Of a stretch of 40,502 nucleotides of DNA, positions 24,881-32,458 are shown piece after piece (within the stretch, counting starts at the first letter, position 1; every line of letters begins with the position of its first letter). The position numbers and the translations under genes were made by a program. Below the pieces are notes generated by a model. That model saw only the letters and a program-made list of their open reading frames with translations. It was not told the DNA's origin and searched no databases. Origin of the DNA: Promethearchaeota archaeon (lineage in GTDB: Archaea; Asgardarchaeota; Lokiarchaeia; Sigyniarchaeales; SOKP01); assembly GCA_016839765.1 (NCBI GenBank), contig JAEOTP010000032.1:1-40502 (forward strand), written 5' to 3'.

Positions 24881-26653
24881 TTAATGATAGAGATATAAAA
24901 AACGTTCCATGTAGTACAGGAATATTTGTGTATAATATCCGGGATAATAAAAATCGCAACCATGTCCTCCTAAAGGCATCCAAATAATAGCACATTGTTT
25001 ATTATTTTGTGATAAATAGATGTCTCTGATATTAGTTGCTATACCGAAATAATTTAAAATATCATGAGTTCCTTGGAAAATTAAACAAGGAGGACTACTT
25101 TCTTCAATCAAAGTCTCAGGATTTTTAAATTCTTCTCTACCATCAATCCCAAACCAAGATGCCATCCCATTTGCCGGGTAATAAGGTATAATTCCTCTTA
25201 TTATAAGAGTGGAATTGAGAATGTCTGAATAATTACCGTTTGCTATAGCTAAAGCAGTAGCACACGTAAGATGTCCCCCCGAAGAACCTCCAGTAACAAA
25301 CACAGAATCCAAGTTAGCACCATATCTCTGTGCATTTTCAGCAAGATAATTTGTGAAAATGCCTATATGTCGTACCATATCATCAATATTAAAATCTCCT
25401 TTAGTATATCTTGGTGTAACTGGGTCTATTGGCGTTAGAAATGAATCAAATAAACCATATTGGATATCAAATACAATGTACCCTTGAGCTGCTAAATATT
25501 TATTAAATGGAATTCTGTCTGAGCCCCCCTTATCTCCCAATATCCAGCCGCCTCCATGGATGCTTAAAATCGTTGAGTTCTGTCCTGGAAGCCCCACTCC
25601 TTTTTTTAAGGGCATGTAAGCATCAAAATAAAGATTAATCCCCTCCTCATCATAAAATAATGTATGTTCTTCGACCAAGCAATCTTTGGGAGGAATTCCT
25701 AAAAAATATCCTGGGGTTGTAAACGGAGTTTTCAATAAGTAATTATTTACTTTGACAGGGATTCTACTTTGCCAATCATCGCCAAAAGCATTTGAAAAGT
25801 TTTTATTTGCAGCAAAAATTGTGAGATGCGTTAAAAATAAAGGTAAAAGCATTACAAATGAAATAACAAGCCCTATTATCGTTTTTCTTTTAATCTTTTT
25901 AGGCTTCCATTTGTGTTTCTTTAACTTGAAAAGTAAAAGCATATTAGCTAGAAAAATTAAAGAGAAAAACGCTCCAAATTGAGAAGAAAACATGGCAAAA
26001 ATAGTAGTGACTATTTCAAATGAGCCAAATAATGTAACAAAAGCGCATAAACCCCCAATAATGAAGGTAATACTACTGAGGATTGTCAGAATTCTTTTTA
26101 AGACTCTTTTTAAACCCCTATTAGAAACAGTTTTATCAATATTATTTTCTGAATTCCATAATATTCTATTGTTGATATTTTTAATATCAAATAAAGCAAT
26201 TAGAAAACTGAATGCAAATAAGCTGATAAAACAAAAATAAATTAAGAAATATCCCCCAAGGCTATTGATTATTGAATTTGTGTAACTTGCATAAATAATT
26301 AAATTTCCTCCGATAATACCCATTAATGCAAGAATCATGAATACTAAATACACATAGCAAATCAAATTTAACTTCTTACCTAATTTAGTCGCTTTATTCA
26401 CTTTAATAGAGCTAAGATAAACGAGTAAACCATTTACAAATAAAGTAACAATTATCAATATTCCAAATACATCCCAAAAAATTGTATAGATAGGCAGTAT
26501 CAAATATGAAATACCACAAATAATGCAAATTGGATTTAATAGTACAGAAAGATGACTAATCCTTTTAATAGTAAGAAAAGCTACAAGATTTTCGACTAAT
26601 ATTCTTGTACTTTTAAATTTGTAATCTATTTTGATAATTGATGGCTGTTCCAA
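24881..26653 (-). CDS. Membrane-anchored alpha/beta hydrolase (carboxylesterase, HGGG type)
   Basis: A 590-residue protein. The first 285 residues hold about eight hydrophobic helices (for example 38-55, 63-82, 97-122, 133-154, 187-210, 258-281). The rest is an esterase/lipase domain of the BD-FAE/HSL-like type: oxyanion motif HGGGW at 366-370, nucleophile Ser458 in GGSSGG, Asp531 in FQGTHDILN and His564 in PLGGHGCDF. The enzyme domain is probably on the outer face. The arrangement is the reverse of the hydrolase at 5678-7576, where the catalytic domain comes first. The start is TTG 26653 behind AGGGTTA. A polar-lipid or acyl-ester substrate is a guess. Confidence 0.8.
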   Translation of the reverse strand: MEQPSIIKIDYKFKSTRILVENLVAFLTIKRISHLSVLLNPICIICGISYLILPIYTIFWDVFGILIIVTLFVNGLLVYLSSIKVNKATKLGKKLNLICYVYLVFMILALMGIIGGNLIIYASYTNSIINSLGGYFLIYFCFISLFAFSFLIALFDIKNINNRILWNSENNIDKTVSNRGLKRVLKRILTILSSITFIIGGLCAFVTLFGSFEIVTTIFAMFSSQFGAFFSLIFLANMLLLFKLKKHKWKPKKIKRKTIIGLVISFVMLLPLFLTHLTIFAANKNFSNAFGDDWQSRIPVKVNNYLLKTPFTTPGYFLGIPPKDCLVEEHTLFYDEEGINLYFDAYMPLKKGVGLPGQNSTILSIHGGGWILGDKGGSDRIPFNKYLAAQGYIVFDIQYGLFDSFLTPIDPVTPRYTKGDFNIDDMVRHIGIFTNYLAENAQRYGANLDSVFVTGGSSGGHLTCATALAIANGNYSDILNSTLIIRGIIPYYPANGMASWFGIDGREEFKNPETLIEESSPPCLIFQGTHDILNYFGIATNIRDIYLSQNNKQCAIIWMPLGGHGCDFYYPGYYTQIFLYYMERFLYLYH

Positions 26654-27040
26654 TTAAATAACCCTGTTATCCTATTATAGACATTATTTGTAATGTCTAA
26701 AATTAATCATTTAAAGCACTCCTAATTAATCTCAAATTGACTTTTTAGGAGAATTAAATGGTAACTTATTAATGATAATTTTATTATTAAAAAAAGTTCG
26801 GAAATTTAATTTTACGTGATAGCAAAAAAGGACAAAAAAAAATAAATAGATTTTTATATCAATTTAATTACCAAATGAAAGTGTTCTCCCTAAATCAAGT
26901 ACAGGAATTTATAGGATCATTTTTATTGAAAATGAAAATAATGAAGTATAATTAAATAAGATCATAATATTATTAAATTTCCAATTAATGTTTGTTAATG
27001 AAAAAAGTTTTCATATACAAATATAAATTTAGAAAGAAAA
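26654..27040. other. 387-base intergenic region without a recognised gene
   Basis: It lies between the divergent hydrolase and zinc-ribbon genes. Visible are the 13-base near-palindrome ATAACCCTGTTAT (26658-26670, also found at 19538-19550), a perfect inverted repeat (26678-26699), and a TATA-like TTTTTATATC (26851-26860). An ATG at 26875 opens only 26 codons with no homology I can see. Confidence 0.55.
26678..26699. promoter_or_regulatory. Inverted repeat upstream of the membrane hydrolase gene
   Basis: TAGACATT (26678-26685) and AATGTCTA (26692-26699) are exact complements around a six-base spacer, 24 bases before the TTG start on the minus strand. The position suits an operator or a short leader hairpin. 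With 8-bp arms, chance cannot be excluded. Confidence 0.35.
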
Positions 27041-27682
27041 TTGTTCTCTAATAACAAAATTGAAATTGAAAGCACTTTAAAATTTTTAAAGTGTTTTAAA
27101 TGTGAAGATAATAGGAATTTAATTCCTTATCCTATTGATAAGATTCACAAAAGTAAGATTAAGAAATTTAGAAAAAATAAATCAAATATCTATGTACCTA
27201 TTTGTTTAAAATGTAGTCTAGAATTCCAAAGATGGAATAGATTTAATAAAAATTACAAAAGGAAAAATATTGAATCATTTTTTTATATAATTACGACTTT
27301 TTCTTTAATGTGGGTTATAATTGAAAACTTTTGGGTTAATTTCTTTCTACTAATTTTAATTATTGGCATTTTAATAACATATAATTTTCAAAGTCGAAAA
27401 TATCTGAAGAAAATGGAATTTTACCCACAAAAATATATTTATTACTCGAAAAATGGAGTTATTTGCATAAAACCAGAAAATTCACTAGTTTGGATTCCAT
27501 ATCTAGAATGGATAAGAGAGATTATGTATGAGGGATATTATCAGGAAAAATGTGAGAAGGAATTCTACGAAATAAATCAGGATTCAAATATCTTAAAATG
27601 TATTCATTGCGGAGTAAAAATTAAAAGATATTACACTAAATGTCATAAATGTGGAAATTTATTACCTTTAAGACAAATTTAA
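27041..27682 (+). CDS. Membrane protein with C-terminal double zinc ribbon
   Basis: 213 residues. CFKCEDN and a later CLKC near the N-terminus may form a first zinc site. Residues 83-115 contain one or two hydrophobic helices (FFYIITTFSLMWVIIENFWVNFFLLILIIGILITY). The C-terminus has a zinc ribbon with two CxxC knuckles, CIHCG and CHKCGNLLP. The middle part holds an aromatic stretch (YPQKYIYYSKNGVICIKPE) of unknown role. The start is TTG 27041, since no in-frame ATG precedes the conserved-looking CFKC motif. The family is not recognised; a membrane-tethered zinc protein is all that can be said. It is divergent from the hydrolase gene. Confidence 0.6.
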   Translation: MFSNNKIEIESTLKFLKCFKCEDNRNLIPYPIDKIHKSKIKKFRKNKSNIYVPICLKCSLEFQRWNRFNKNYKRKNIESFFYIITTFSLMWVIIENFWVNFFLLILIIGILITYNFQSRKYLKKMEFYPQKYIYYSKNGVICIKPENSLVWIPYLEWIREIMYEGYYQEKCEKEFYEINQDSNILKCIHCGVKIKRYYTKCHKCGNLLPLRQI

Positions 27683-27760
27683 CCATTACTGTTAGATTCG
27701 AAATTTATTATCTTAAGTTTAAATATTTTAATATCTATTCTTTTACTAACAAAGAGAAGA

Positions 27761-27799
27761 TAACAGCAAAATTATTCCGCGAGAATGATTTTGTTATTA
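27761..27799. other. Long stem-loop between the zinc-ribbon and longin-like genes
   Basis: CAAAATTATTC (27767-27777) pairs over 11 positions with GAATGATTTTG (27783-27793), with one G-T pair and a five-base GC-rich loop, CGCGA. After one mismatch the pairing resumes outward to 27761/27799. It is the longest hairpin I found in the intergenic DNA. No U-run follows on either strand and it starts 79 bases after the stop of the previous gene. It could be a small structured RNA, a leader element or a binding site; none is shown. Confidence 0.45.
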
Positions 27800-27892
27800 A
27801 TAACTAATCTAATAACCTAAATAGAAAGAAATATTTATTTTAAATCTAAGAATATAAGAATTTTAAGCAATAATTAAAGTAACTAGTTAATC

Positions 27893-28738
27893 ATGATTAT
27901 TTGGATTCTTGATAGTGATTCAGGAGTAAAATTATTATATAAATCATTTTTGAAAACTGATGCAGATGAAGATATAGTTTCTGGTTTTTTGACCGCCTTT
28001 CACCATTTTTCTGTGGAAGAGTTTCACCAATCGCTAGAATCTATAGAAATGGGGGGACTTAAATGGATATATACATTAGCACAAGATTATAATTTACTTT
28101 TTGTAGCAGCAGGGACAAAACTTATTAAAACAGAGATTTTAATGGGAAGATTAAACGCTATAAAAGAAGCCTTCATCAAAGAATTTGAACTAATTCTATT
28201 AAAGAGGATAAAAATCTGGGACGGAAATATCGGGGTTTTTGCGCCTTTTATTAATGTTATTGAAGATTATTACAATCAATGGGAGGAAGTAGAGACTTTA
28301 GCTCAAGTAGCTGATTTTTTCGATATTCTTGGAATATTTCAGCAAATACTCATTATAATTAGAAATATAATCGAAAATAAAATGTATACAAAATCTAAGA
28401 ATTTAATTCTAAACGGGATTGAAGAAAAATTTAAATCCTTAAAAAATCAAGAAGTGTTTAAAAATCAGGTTGAGATGAAAAATATAACTTTTTCTAAAAA
28501 ATCTTGGTTTAACATTATCGATGAGACACTAATTAAATGTGATATAGTTTTAGTTATTAAATATTTGAAATTATTACTTACTGATATTATTAACATTTTA
28601 AAGGATGTGAAAGGTAATAATTTATGTATGAAATATTTCAGTGAAGAAAATATGTATGCTTACCTCTTTAATAATTTGAAATTATTAAAAGATTTGAAAC
28701 TAGATACTTTTTTACTTGAGTTATTTTTATTATTATAG
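27893..28738 (+). CDS. Longin-domain-like protein (Asgard type)
   Basis: 281 residues, soluble. Residues 1-115 show the longin pattern: MIIWILDSDSGVKLLYKSF, a helix (DIVSGFLTAFHHFSVEEF), then LKWIYTLAQDYNLLFVAAG and a long helix MGRLNAIKEAFIKEFELIL. The rest is helical with no motif I can name. Longin domains bind or scaffold small GTPases in eukaryotes, and similar N-terminal longin proteins are common in Asgard genomes. The target is unknown. ATG start at 27893. The last 18 or so bases of this gene and its downstream sequence were copied together with the next gene (see repeats). Confidence 0.6.
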   Translation: MIIWILDSDSGVKLLYKSFLKTDADEDIVSGFLTAFHHFSVEEFHQSLESIEMGGLKWIYTLAQDYNLLFVAAGTKLIKTEILMGRLNAIKEAFIKEFELILLKRIKIWDGNIGVFAPFINVIEDYYNQWEEVETLAQVADFFDILGIFQQILIIIRNIIENKMYTKSKNLILNGIEEKFKSLKNQEVFKNQVEMKNITFSKKSWFNIIDETLIKCDIVLVIKYLKLLLTDIINILKDVKGNNLCMKYFSEENMYAYLFNNLKLLKDLKLDTFLLELFLLL

Positions 28739-28834
28739 TATCTAAAGTATATGAAAAATCCTTTATATCAATAAAATTATTATTATTAAAGAACGTATTT
28801 ATACAAAAACGTGATTTTTTTAGGAACTAAACTC
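28721..28834 (+). repeat. Duplicated promoter block, copy 1
   Basis: This block, from the last codons of the longin-like gene to the base before the acyltransferase ATG, is repeated 1234 bases downstream with few changes. It includes a TATA-like CTTTATATCA (28761-28770) and TTAGGAACTAAACTC before the start. It shows that the duplicated unit was promoter plus gene. The strong conservation also marks the block as the likely functional promoter and leader. Confidence 0.75.
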
Positions 28835-29929
28835 ATGAAGAAAAGATTTAAGACTATAGACTTGCTACGTGGATTGCATATTTTTTTGATGATTTTTCTG
28901 CATCTAAGTGATTGGTGGTTAATGTATGAAGCTTATTGGCTAAGAGATATAATTTATTATATTTTTCTACCCATTGGTACTACGGGTTTTTTATTTATCT
29001 CAGGCGTTAGTGCTACCTTATCATATAAAAGTAATCAATTAAAGCTCAAAGATTCAAATGAATTAGATTGGAAAAAAATAAGAACTATATACATTTTCAG
29101 GGCGTTATTAATTCTGATATTTGGTTTATTGTATAATATTTTCATGGCTTTTAGATTCGGTGATATTTTAGATTTATGGAGTTGGAATGTATTACAAACT
29201 ATTGCATTCTCTCTCATTTTGGTATGGCCACTTCTGAAAACCTCGAAAATTTTTAGAATTTTTGTTGGGTTTATATTATTACTAATTAATGAATTACTCT
29301 TAGCATTTCTAAGAAATTTTGAAGGAAATTTCAATTTATATGGGATTTTATTTCACTTTTTATACAATCCTTTAACTGAATTTACGATCATTTCATTCTT
29401 TACTTTTTTTTTATTTGGCACTGTTGTCGGAGAGCTTGTTTTTGATATTATTCAGCTTAATAACGAGAAGGAAAGGAGAATTGCGGTTAAGAAGATTTTT
29501 TTAAGAAATACGTTAATTCCTGGGAGTATATTAGTAACACTTGGAGTATTATATCAGTTTCCGTCATTTTTTTTACATAATACATTTTCATCATTTATTT
29601 ATGCAATTGGAATTATTTTGGTTGCGTTTTCTTTGTTTATTTCAATAGAAGAATTCCAAATTATTAGAACGAAAAAGAATTATAATATTATGTTTTTTTA
29701 TTCATATTACTCATTTACCATCTATGTAGGGCATTTTTTATTATATTTTCTATTTTTGGGTCAATTAAATGCAGTAAATTTTTGGATCTTGGTTATTATA
29801 ACAATGAGCATTTTAACAGTTTTACTCAGAACCATGTATATAAAATTAGGCCCAAAAGTTTCTTTAAAAATTGCAATAAGCGCAGCAAGTTTCATTTTAG
29901 CAACTAAATTCAGGAAAAACAAAAATTAA
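28835..29929 (+). CDS. HGSNAT/DUF1624-like membrane acyltransferase, copy 1 of 3
   Basis: 364 residues from ATG 28835 with about nine or ten membrane helices. The N-terminal motif IDLLRGLHIFLMIFLHLSDWW (conserved Arg-Gly, then His and Asp in the first helix) and the TGFLFISGVSA loop match the heparan-alpha-glucosaminide N-acetyltransferase/DUF1624 family, related to acyltransferase 3 proteins. These move acyl groups across or at the membrane; acceptor and donor are unknown here. GTG 28811 in the same frame is a worse start: in the neighbouring copy the matching GTG is out of frame because of a one-base length change, while the ATG and its AGGAAC leader are kept. Confidence 0.7.
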   Translation: MKKRFKTIDLLRGLHIFLMIFLHLSDWWLMYEAYWLRDIIYYIFLPIGTTGFLFISGVSATLSYKSNQLKLKDSNELDWKKIRTIYIFRALLILIFGLLYNIFMAFRFGDILDLWSWNVLQTIAFSLILVWPLLKTSKIFRIFVGFILLLINELLLAFLRNFEGNFNLYGILFHFLYNPLTEFTIISFFTFFLFGTVVGELVFDIIQLNNEKERRIAVKKIFLRNTLIPGSILVTLGVLYQFPSFFLHNTFSSFIYAIGIILVAFSLFISIEEFQIIRTKKNYNIMFFYSYYSFTIYVGHFLLYFLFLGQLNAVNFWILVIITMSILTVLLRTMYIKLGPKVSLKIAISAASFILATKFRKNKN

Positions 29930-29954
29930 GTTAAATTTTGATGTATTTTTTGAA

Positions 29955-30068
29955 TTATTACTATTATTATAGTATCTAAAGGATATGAAAAATCCTTTAT
30001 ATCAATAAATTATTATTATTAAAGAACGTATTTTTAGACAAAAACGTGGTTTTTTAGGAACTAAACTC
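29955..30068 (+). repeat. Duplicated promoter block, copy 2
   Basis: Second copy of the 28721-28834 block, offset by 1234 bases. The TATA-like CTTTATATCA is at 29995-30004. It even retains the sequence corresponding to the end of the longin-like gene (TTATTATAGTATCTAAAG), now non-coding. This pinpoints the left edge of the duplicated unit inside that gene. Confidence 0.75.
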
Positions 30069-31166
30069 ATGAAGAAAAGATTCAAGAGTATAGACTTACT
30101 ACGTGGATTGCATATTTTTTTGATGGTTTTTCTTCATCTATGTGATTGGTGGTTAGTTTTTGAAGCTTATTGGTTTAAAGATTTAATACATATTATTTTT
30201 GAACCCATTGGTGCTACAGGTTTTTTATTTATTTCGGGTGTTAGTGCTGCTTTATCGTATAAAAGCAATCTGTTAAAGCTCAAAGATTCAAGTGAATTAA
30301 ATCGGAAAACTATAAAAAATATTTACTTTTTAAGAGCGGTAATACTTCTAATGATTGCTTTATTGTATAATGTTTTATTGGCTTTTAGATTCGGCGACAT
30401 ATCAGATATCTGGAGTTGGAATGTTTTGCAAACCATTGCAATCTCTCTCATTTTGGTGTGGCCATTTTTAAAAACCTCGAAACTAGTAAGGATTTTTATT
30501 GGAATAATATTATTACTGATTAATGAATTACTCTTAGCATTTTTAAGGAATTTTGAAGGAGTTTTTAATTTATATGGGATTTTATTTCATATTTTATACA
30601 ATCCTCTAAATCAATTTACAATCATTTCATTCTTTACTATGTTTTTATTTGGCACTGTTATTGGAGATTTCGTTTTCGACATCACTCTTCTCGATGATGA
30701 GAAGGAAAGGAAAATTATGGTTAGGAATAATTTTTTAATTGGAATATTAATACTCGGGGGCATATTAGTACCAATTGGAGTATTATTTCAGTTTCCTACT
30801 TTTATTTCACGTAATACATTTCCCTCATTTATTTATTCGATTGGAGTAATTTTGGTTATATTTTCTTTGTTAATTTCAATAGAAGAATTTCAACTTATTA
30901 GAACCAAAAAAAATTATAATATTATGTTATTTTTCTCATACTACTCATTTACCATCTATTTAGGACATAATTTATTATATTTTCTGTTTTTGGATCGATT
31001 AAACACAGTGAGTTTTTGGATTCCCATAATTATAACAATGAGCAGTTTAACAATTTTACTCAGAACCATGTTTATAAAAGTAGGACCCAAACTTTCTTTG
31101 AAAACTGGAATAAATGTATTAAGTTTTATAATTGCAACTAAAATTAATAGAAATAAAAAGTATTAG
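30069..31166 (+). CDS. HGSNAT/DUF1624-like membrane acyltransferase, copy 2 of 3
   Basis: 365 residues, highly similar to copy 1 throughout, with the same N-terminal IDLLRGLHIFLMVFLHLCDWW and TGFLFISGVSAALSYKSN. About nine or ten membrane helices are predicted by eye. The middle (FGDISDIWSWNVLQTIA, LNELLLAFLRNFEG-like) and the C-terminal YSFTIYLGHNLLYF are shared by all three copies. Starts at ATG 30069 with the duplicated leader. Differences are scattered and conservative, so both copies look intact and probably functional. It follows copy 1 by 139 bases and has its own copied promoter. Confidence 0.7.
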   Translation: MKKRFKSIDLLRGLHIFLMVFLHLCDWWLVFEAYWFKDLIHIIFEPIGATGFLFISGVSAALSYKSNLLKLKDSSELNRKTIKNIYFLRAVILLMIALLYNVLLAFRFGDISDIWSWNVLQTIAISLILVWPFLKTSKLVRIFIGIILLLINELLLAFLRNFEGVFNLYGILFHILYNPLNQFTIISFFTMFLFGTVIGDFVFDITLLDDEKERKIMVRNNFLIGILILGGILVPIGVLFQFPTFISRNTFPSFIYSIGVILVIFSLLISIEEFQLIRTKKNYNIMLFFSYYSFTIYLGHNLLYFLFLDRLNTVSFWIPIIITMSSLTILLRTMFIKVGPKLSLKTGINVLSFIIATKINRNKKY

Positions 31167-31199
31167 TTGTTTCAGTTTTGTCAATTTTCATAATATCTT

Positions 31200-31231
31200 T
31201 TACAAAAATGTAGCTTTTTACAAAATTGTAA
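31200..31231. promoter_or_regulatory. Two TTACA..TGTA elements between acyltransferase copies 2 and 3
   Basis: TTACAAAAATGTA (31200-31212) and TTACAAAATTGTAA (31218-31231) are two inverted-repeat elements of the same type spaced 18 bases apart. The second has perfect six-base arms. They lie about 110 bases before the third copy's ATG. This could be a double operator or AT-rich coincidence. Confidence 0.3.
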
Positions 31232-31340
31232 ATTAGAAAAGAGTTTTTCTTAAAACTTTAAAAAGCTGGATACTATTTCTTATTAAAGCTTAATAAAATT
31301 TCAGAATTTCAACTAATAATTCTGATGGTTGATGATTATA

Positions 31341-32435
31341 ATGGAAAGAATTAAGGGTCTTGATACTATTCGGGGATTTTGCATGTGGATTATGATATAT
31401 GGACACATGATTGATTGGTGGCTAATACAAAGCGATGACTGGTTTCGTCAGTGGTTATTTGGTTTTTTAGAATCAGTTGGGGCTACAGGATTTTTATTCA
31501 TTTCAGGAGCAAGTGCTGCTTTAGCTTTTAGAAGCAATGAATTAAAACTTCAAGCTTTAAACGATTTTAATAAGCTCACAGTAAGAGATGTATACTTTTT
31601 AAGAGCCATTATTATATTATTAATCGGATTTATCTATAACTTTTTTGTGGCTGTCTTATGGAGGGGTGATATTACAGATCTTTGGAGTTGGCTTGTTTTA
31701 CAAACAATAGGTTTTTCGCTAATATTAACTTGGCCTTTTATGAGAACTAGTAGGACTTTCAGAATATTTACTGGAATTTTAATCTTTGTATTAAATTATT
31801 TTCTTTTAGGAATTTTATTACCTTATCAAGAGCAACCCAATTTTGGGGGAAGTTTATTTCATTTACTTTATAATCCCTTAACTCAATATCCCATTTTAAT
31901 GTATTTTAGTGTTTTTCTTATAGGAACTGCAGTAGGAGATAAAATTTCTGAGATAAACATTATAGAAGACCAAAATGAAAGGAAAATAATTTTTAAGAAT
32001 AAATTCATAATTCCTACTTCAATTATCGGAACAATAGTATTACTTTTTGGAATTATAAATTTCTTTCCAGATTTTTTGTTTTTTAATACAATTTCAGCAT
32101 TTGCTTATTCTTTAGGAATTATTCTAATTGCCTTATCGTTTTTTACGGCAATTCAGATATTTGAGCTCATTAAAACAAAAAAAAGTTATAGGTATCTATA
32201 CTTTTATTCATATTATTCATTTACAGTATACTTAGGGCATAATATTTTATATATTCTTTTTGTAGATCAATTAAATGTTATTACCATATGGATTCCTATA
32301 ATAGGAGGAAGTATACTATTTGGATTTCTATTTAGAGCAATGTATCTGAAATTGGGTGCAAAAGCTTCTATAAAGACGGGTATTAGCGCAATGAGCTTTA
32401 TTTTGGCAACCAAATTAAGAAAGAATAAAAAGTAA
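31341..32435 (+). CDS. HGSNAT/DUF1624-like membrane acyltransferase, copy 3 of 3 (diverged)
   Basis: 364 residues from ATG 31341, chosen because MERIKGLDTIRG then aligns with the start of copies 1 and 2; TTG 31329 and ATG 31332 are possible earlier starts. The same family landmarks are present: DTIRGFCMWIMIYGHMIDWW, ATGFLFISGASAALAF, ITDLWSWLVLQTIGFSLI and YYSFTVYLGHNILYI. It is clearly older and more diverged than copies 1 and 2 and lacks their duplicated promoter. It ends 23 bases from the end of the convergent radical SAM gene. Confidence 0.7.
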   Translation: MERIKGLDTIRGFCMWIMIYGHMIDWWLIQSDDWFRQWLFGFLESVGATGFLFISGASAALAFRSNELKLQALNDFNKLTVRDVYFLRAIIILLIGFIYNFFVAVLWRGDITDLWSWLVLQTIGFSLILTWPFMRTSRTFRIFTGILIFVLNYFLLGILLPYQEQPNFGGSLFHLLYNPLTQYPILMYFSVFLIGTAVGDKISEINIIEDQNERKIIFKNKFIIPTSIIGTIVLLFGIINFFPDFLFFNTISAFAYSLGIILIALSFFTAIQIFELIKTKKSYRYLYFYSYYSFTVYLGHNILYILFVDQLNVITIWIPIIGGSILFGFLFRAMYLKLGAKASIKTGISAMSFILATKLRKNKK

Positions 32436-32458
32436 ATTAAATTTTGAAATTTTGGTAA

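Noticed and set aside
26658-26674. CCCTGTTATCC resembles part of the I-SceI homing-endonuclease site
   Set aside because: Only the core 11-12 bases match, flanks differ, and no homing-endonuclease gene or intron is near. Probably coincidence.
26875-26955. Short ORF of 26 codons starting MKVFSLNQVQEF
   Set aside because: Too short, no Shine-Dalgarno, no resemblance to any protein; chance ORFs of this size are common in AT-rich DNA.
28811-28834. GTG start that would add eight residues to acyltransferase copy 1
   Set aside because: The corresponding GTG is out of frame in copy 2, while the ATG, leader and protein start are conserved in both.
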